Positions 4,703 through 7,755 of a stretch of DNA of 7,755 nucleotides are shown one piece after another. The stretch is from CAYWHE01 sp964458125. Lineage in GTDB: Bacteria; Bacteroidota; Bacteroidia; AKYH767-A; OLB10. Numbering within the stretch: position 1 is the first letter of the stretch; every line of letters begins with the position of its first letter. The notes below the pieces were generated by a model. The model was not told where the DNA came from, made no database searches, and was given only the letters and a program-made list of their open reading frames with translations. The position numbers and the translations under genes are program-made. The stretch is taken from contig CAYWHE010000199.1 in assembly GCA_964458125.1 (NCBI GenBank), positions 1-7,755 of the forward strand, written 5' to 3'.

Positions 4703-6760
4703 TTAATAAGTTTCGGACTGCAAAAAGCGATAAATTTCATCCTGTGCCCTTTTTTTCCGTTTTCCGTTTACCGGTCTGTAGCGATTTAACTGCTGGTCGT
4801 CCAGGATTCGGGCTTTGACCTGGTCGTTCCATTGAATTTCAAGGATGGCTTTCAGCATCTTTTGAATGGCTTTATCGTAGATGGGAGTGGCCACTTCTGA
4901 ACGGGCATCCAGGTTGCGGTTCATCCAGTCGGCCGAGGATATGTAATATTTTTCATCTCCTCCGTTGGCGAAAACAAAAATCCGGCTGTGCTCCAGGAAT
5001 TTGTCCACTATACTGATGGCTTCAATGTTATGATGGTTGTCATTCCGCCCGGGAACCAGGGAACAAATTCCCCTGATGATGAGCCTGACTTTTACACCTG
5101 CATCTGCCGCCTCGTAAATTTTCCGGATCATGTCGATATCCACCAGGCTGTTCATTTTAATAATCATATAGGCATCCTGCCCGTTTCCTGCATGACTGAT
5201 TTCCCTGTTAACCAGATGCATAAATTTTTTACGCATGTAAAACGGGGAAACCAGCAGGCTTTTATAACTTCCTATTTTAAAATTATCAAGGTAGAATTCA
5301 AAAATTTTACTCACCTCATCTGTAATGCGCTTATCCGCTGTAAGCAAACTAAGGTCGCTGTATATCTTAGCCGTATCTTCGTTGAAATTACCGGTTCCGA
5401 TGTGGGCATAACGGATCGTTTTCCCGTTTTCAAATCGACTGATCAGGAAGAGTTTGGAGTGTGCCTTCAGGCCTGGTACCCCAAAAATGACCCGGGCTCC
5501 TTCCTCCTGAAGTTTGTTGGCCCAGGAAATATTGGCTTCCTCGTCAAACCGGGCCTGCAGTTCCACAATGGCTGTTACGGTTTTCCCGTTTTTGACCGCA
5601 TTGATGAGGGCATTGCATATATTGGAATATTGTGCTACCCGGTAAAGTGTGATCTGAATGGAGGATACTTTGGGATCCATGGTCGCTTCCCGCAACAGGT
5701 CAATAATGTGATGGTAGGAATGGTATGGAAAGAAGAGCATGATATCCTTTTGCCGGATGACCTCAAAGAGGCTTTTTTTTCCCTTCAGGTCTTTGTGCTG
5801 TAATGGTTGAATGGGCTTATACTGCAGGGAATTCTTACCGATAACGGGCAACTTTATAAAATCCCTGAAGTTGTGGTAGCGTCCTCCTGCAACAGGGTAG
5901 TCTTCCTTTCTGAATTTCAGCCTCCGCGCCAGTAATTTCAGCATATCAGAAGGAAGTTCATGATCGTAGGCCAGGCGGACTGGCTGCCCTCTCTTACGCT
6001 TCTTCAGGCTTCTTGAAATTTTCTCCATCAGGCTTTTCGAAACATCCTGTTCAATGTCCAGTTCGGCATCACGGGTCATTTTGATCGTATAGGCTTCAGC
6101 ATGGCTGTAATCAATGATGGCAAAAAGCTCTTTCAGGCTGAAACGGATTACATCATCCAGCAGGATCAGGAATTTTTTTTCGCCACGTCCCGGCAGTACC
6201 AGGAACCGGGACAGCATATCCGTTGGTATTTCGACCAGGGAATACCGTACTGTTTCATTTTGTTTCAGGTGAAGTTTGATGAACAGGTAAATGGATTTAT
6301 CCTTCAGATAAGGAAATTTGGGCGCCGTATCCAGCATGACGGGCATGAGGGTGGGCCGCACCTTTTCTTCAAAATAAAGCCTGACAAAGGCTCCGTGAGC
6401 CGGATTCAACTGCCGTTCATTGAGTATGAATATATGCTGTCTGCGCAATTCCTGCAAAAGGCGGATATAGATGGCATCCACCCGCAATTGCTGGTTGAAG
6501 ATGATTTTCTGAATCCGGTCCAGTACTTTTACAGGGTCGTCCCCAATCAGGGACCAGGCTTTTTTTCCCAGGCGGGTCATGCGTTTCAGGGTGGCCACCC
6601 GGACTCTGAAGAACTCATCCTGGTTGCTGGAAAAGATACCCAGGAATTTAAACCGTTCCAGAATGGGTACCGTATGGTCTTCGGCTTCCTGAAGCACGCG
6701 TTCATTAAACGCCAGCCAGCTGATATCGCGGTTTATAAATTCCGGTTCTTTTTTTGCCAT
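4703..6760 (-). CDS. Polyphosphate kinase 1
   Basis: This 685-residue enzyme reversibly transfers the gamma-phosphate of ATP to growing polyphosphate, and its length is normal for PPK1. The N-terminal domain opens with FINRDISWLAFNERVLQEA (8-26) and carries the ATP-contacting Asn46 in SSNQDEFFRVRV. The head domain spans roughly 115-320. The two phospholipase-D-like C-terminal domains carry the metal-site arginines R374 (LYR) and R404 (QARFDEEAN), the autophosphorylated His434 in GLKAHSKLFLI, YAHIGTGNFNEDTAKIYSDL (451-470), and the second conserved His591 in LEHSRIFVF followed by SSADWMNRNLDARSEV (608-623). All expected active-site residues are present. The basic tail (660-675) is somewhat extended. 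The ATG at 6758-6760 has GAGGAT directly before it and a -7-like TAACTTTG only 5 bases upstream. ppx follows on the same strand and a SixA-like phosphatase gene precedes it, forming a phosphate/polyphosphate cluster. Confidence 0.97.
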   Translation of the reverse strand: MAKKEPEFINRDISWLAFNERVLQEAEDHTVPILERFKFLGIFSSNQDEFFRVRVATLKRMTRLGKKAWSLIGDDPVKVLDRIQKIIFNQQLRVDAIYIRLLQELRRQHIFILNERQLNPAHGAFVRLYFEEKVRPTLMPVMLDTAPKFPYLKDKSIYLFIKLHLKQNETVRYSLVEIPTDMLSRFLVLPGRGEKKFLILLDDVIRFSLKELFAIIDYSHAEAYTIKMTRDAELDIEQDVSKSLMEKISRSLKKRKRGQPVRLAYDHELPSDMLKLLARRLKFRKEDYPVAGGRYHNFRDFIKLPVIGKNSLQYKPIQPLQHKDLKGKKSLFEVIRQKDIMLFFPYHSYHHIIDLLREATMDPKVSSIQITLYRVAQYSNICNALINAVKNGKTVTAIVELQARFDEEANISWANKLQEEGARVIFGVPGLKAHSKLFLISRFENGKTIRYAHIGTGNFNEDTAKIYSDLSLLTADKRITDEVSKIFEFYLDNFKIGSYKSLLVSPFYMRKKFMHLVNREISHAGNGQDAYMIIKMNSLVDIDMIRKIYEAADAGVKVRLIIRGICSLVPGRNDNHHNIEAISIVDKFLEHSRIFVFANGGDEKYYISSADWMNRNLDARSEVATPIYDKAIQKMLKAILEIQWNDQVKARILDDQQLNRYRPVNGKRKKRAQDEIYRFLQSETY

Positions 6761-6765
6761 ATCCT

Positions 6766-6773
6766 CAAAGTTA
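6766..6773 (-). promoter_or_regulatory. Possible -7 element just before ppk1
   Basis: The minus strand reads TAACTTTG, matching TAnnTTTG, with only 5 bases between it and the ppk1 ATG. If it is the real promoter, the message would start at or next to the ATG (leaderless or nearly so). No TTTG lies about 19 bases upstream, so it could be chance, or the cluster could be read from the sixA-like gene. Confidence 0.3.
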
Positions 6774-6929
6774 CGGTTTCATCCTGAAATCCGCTGCGAA
6801 AATCTCCAAAATTGACCATACTGCTTTTCATTCAGGGAAATTTAATAATTTAATAATACCCTGTTGAATTACTGGCCTGTCATCCAGGTGATTATAGCAT
6901 GTTCAGGGAGAAATTTCCAATAAAAATTC

Positions 6930-7415
6930 CTAGGATGGAAATTCAAACGATAAAAGTTTCCCCGACCGTGTGCTGACTTCGGACCAATGGTCAACCGAAA
7001 AGGAAATACTGCAATAGCCGGCCGTCGGTATATGTTCGATATACTGGTCGGAAAGCAGGTTAACGATATTCGTGATGGAAGGGTTGTGGCCGAAAAGCAT
7101 GGCCCGTTCAATGGTGTCATCAAACTGGTGAATCGCGTTCACGAGCTTTTCAACGGATGCATTAAACAAGGATTCGATAATTTGAACACGGTTCTGGGGA
7201 TAGGACAGATTACGGGCAAAGACCAGGGCGGTAGACAAAGCCCGAATGCCCGGACTGCTGACGATGAGTTCCGGTCTGAATTTTTCAGCAGCCAGTTTTT
7301 TACCCATCAGGTGGGCTTCAGCAAAGCCCCGTTCCGTCAGCGGCCGGTCAATATCAGCCAGGCTGAGCATGTTTTGCACAGCTTTGGCATGTCGAACCAG
7401 GAAAAGAGTTTTCAT
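6930..7415 (-). CDS. SixA-like histidine phosphatase
   Basis: This 161-residue protein belongs to the histidine phosphatase (phosphoglycerate-mutase-like) superfamily and is closest in form to the small SixA phosphohistidine phosphatases. The catalytic motif LVRHAKA (6-12) has R8 and the phosphoacceptor H9. DRPLTERGFAEA (23-34), SSPGIRALSTA (53-63, R58) and the second active-site histidine H110 in FGHNPSI complete the pocket. Length and order of motifs match SixA, which in E. coli removes phosphate from histidine phosphotransfer proteins. The ATG at 7413-7415 is well placed before the catalytic strand. The leader before it lacks a Shine-Dalgarno and instead holds CCTCCTTTA. It is 169 bases upstream of ppk1 on the same strand and could be co-transcribed with it, although no terminator or promoter settles this. 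Its substrate is unknown; a role in phosphate metabolism is suggested only by its neighbours. Confidence 0.9.
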   Translation of the reverse strand: MKTLFLVRHAKAVQNMLSLADIDRPLTERGFAEAHLMGKKLAAEKFRPELIVSSPGIRALSTALVFARNLSYPQNRVQIIESLFNASVEKLVNAIHQFDDTIERAMLFGHNPSITNIVNLLSDQYIEHIPTAGYCSISFSVDHWSEVSTRSGKLLSFEFPS

Positions 7416-7426
7416 TAAAGGAGGAT

Positions 7427-7434
7427 CAAAGTTA
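7427..7434 (-). promoter_or_regulatory. Possible -7 element of the sixA-like gene
   Basis: The minus strand reads TAACTTTG (TAnnTTTG), 11 bases before the ATG and identical to the octamer before ppk1. Transcription would begin about 4-7 bases before the start codon. The -33 region is not recognisable. The remaining bases from here to the tRNA promoter (about 185) show no gene or convincing structure. Confidence 0.35.
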
Positions 7435-7618
7435 AAAAGATATTAAATTGATAGGAGGTTTTTTTCTGTAAAAAAGCAATTATAAACAGTATCCGGCATT
7501 CAGTACTCTTTCAAATGAGATCAGAAAGCACCCTCAAACGCCCTGAAATCTTATAAAATATGCATTCCGTTCCAATCATGACCACGGGAAAAGGACATCA
7601 AAAAATCGTGCAATTTTT

Positions 7619-7649
7619 TTTGGTTAACTTAAAGAAACAGCTATATTTG
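7619..7649 (+). promoter_or_regulatory. Promoter of the tRNA-Val transcript
   Basis: TTTG (7619-7622), a 19-base spacer and TATATTTG (7642-7649) form a full match to the Bacteroidota consensus. The predicted start is near 7654-7656, about 55 bases before the mature tRNA, so a leader must be removed by RNase P. This is the clearest promoter in the window. Confidence 0.85.
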
Positions 7650-7710
7650 CACCCTTCAATTTTGAAAGTATGATTCTTCCGGTATGTTGGAAGTAATAGG
7701 CTTGAAAATT

Positions 7711-7755
7711 GGGAGCATAGCTCAGCTGGTTCAGAGCACCTGCCTTACAAGCAGG
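7711..7755 (+). tRNA. tRNA-Val (anticodon TAC), 3' part outside the window
   Basis: The sequence begins with acceptor strand GGGAGCA, followed by TA and a D-stem GCTC/GAGC around the loop AGCTGGTTCA. The anticodon stem CCTGC/GCAGG encloses loop CTTACAA, giving anticodon TAC, which reads GTA and other GTN valine codons. The window ends at tRNA position 43 or so, after the anticodon stem, so the variable loop, T-arm and acceptor 3' strand are not visible. Further tRNAs may follow in the same transcript. Confidence 0.95.

Noticed and set aside
4988..5803. 271-codon open frame on the plus strand opposite ppk1
   Set aside because: It is entirely antisense to a fully motif-supported ppk1, has no recognisable domain or start signal, and contains no family-like pattern.
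6101..6787. 228-codon open frame on the plus strand opposite the ppk1 N-terminal half
   Set aside because: It is another antisense shadow of ppk1; its codons mirror the conserved kinase residues.
6828..6872. CAGGG/CCCTG inverted repeat between the sixA-like gene and ppk1
   Set aside because: Five base pairs around a 21-base AT-rich loop is too weak to call a terminator or operator.
6912..6943. Possible terminator of the sixA-like gene (AATTTCC/GGAAATT arms around its stop codon)
   Set aside because: The stem is only 7 AT-rich base pairs with an 18-base loop and no T-run follows on the minus strand.
6987..7418. 143-codon plus-strand frame opposite the sixA-like gene
   Set aside because: It is the antisense of a gene that carries all histidine phosphatase motifs.
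7560..7673. 37-codon forward frame upstream of the tRNA
   Set aside because: It runs through the tRNA promoter and its start region, has no ribosome binding site and no recognisable content.
1..7755. CRISPR array, insertion sequence or prophage content
   Set aside because: No regularly spaced direct repeats, transposase, integrase or phage structural motif appears in any frame.

Overview
The window looks like chromosomal DNA from a member of the Bacteroidota. Three things point there. Several genes and the tRNA are preceded by the TAnnTTTG type of -7 element typical of that phylum. Recognisable Shine-Dalgarno sequences are rare. One gene is a secreted protein of a kind common and poorly characterised in that phylum. 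The class or genus cannot be settled from this sequence.

Left part (1-1600): a 47-base imperfect inverted repeat lies at the very edge and may overlap the last codons of a forward gene. It is followed by a minus-strand gene for a small PD-(D/E)XK-like protein related in outline to Uma2. Next comes a minus-strand pair encoding an ArsR-type repressor (SdpR-like) and a six-helix membrane protein (SdpI-like). A perfect 10-2-10 inverted repeat sits against the -7 element of the pair, which suggests autorepression. No SdpA, SdpB or SdpC-type toxin genes are visible.

Middle (1600-3713): a forward gene for a stand-alone receiver-domain response regulator, with an ambiguous start, a perfect 18-base palindrome upstream and a strong hairpin inside it. 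It runs tail to tail into a secreted 505-residue protein of unknown function on the minus strand.

Right part (3714-7415): a minus-strand polyphosphate cluster, read as sixA-like phosphatase, then ppk1 (polyphosphate kinase), ppx (exopolyphosphatase) and the secreted unknown. ppk1 and ppx probably form an operon that makes and degrades polyphosphate. ppx appears to start at TTG, in the same frame as ppk1 and 33 bases after its stop. The secreted protein may belong to the same transcript.

Right edge: a well-formed promoter precedes a tRNA-Val (anticodon TAC) that is cut off by the window end.

Most of the window is ordinary housekeeping or accessory DNA. I see no clear new multi-gene system. 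The observations most worth checking are the sdpRI-like module with its operator, the ppk1-ppx junction, the uncharacterised secreted protein beside the polyphosphate genes, and several unexplained inverted repeats.
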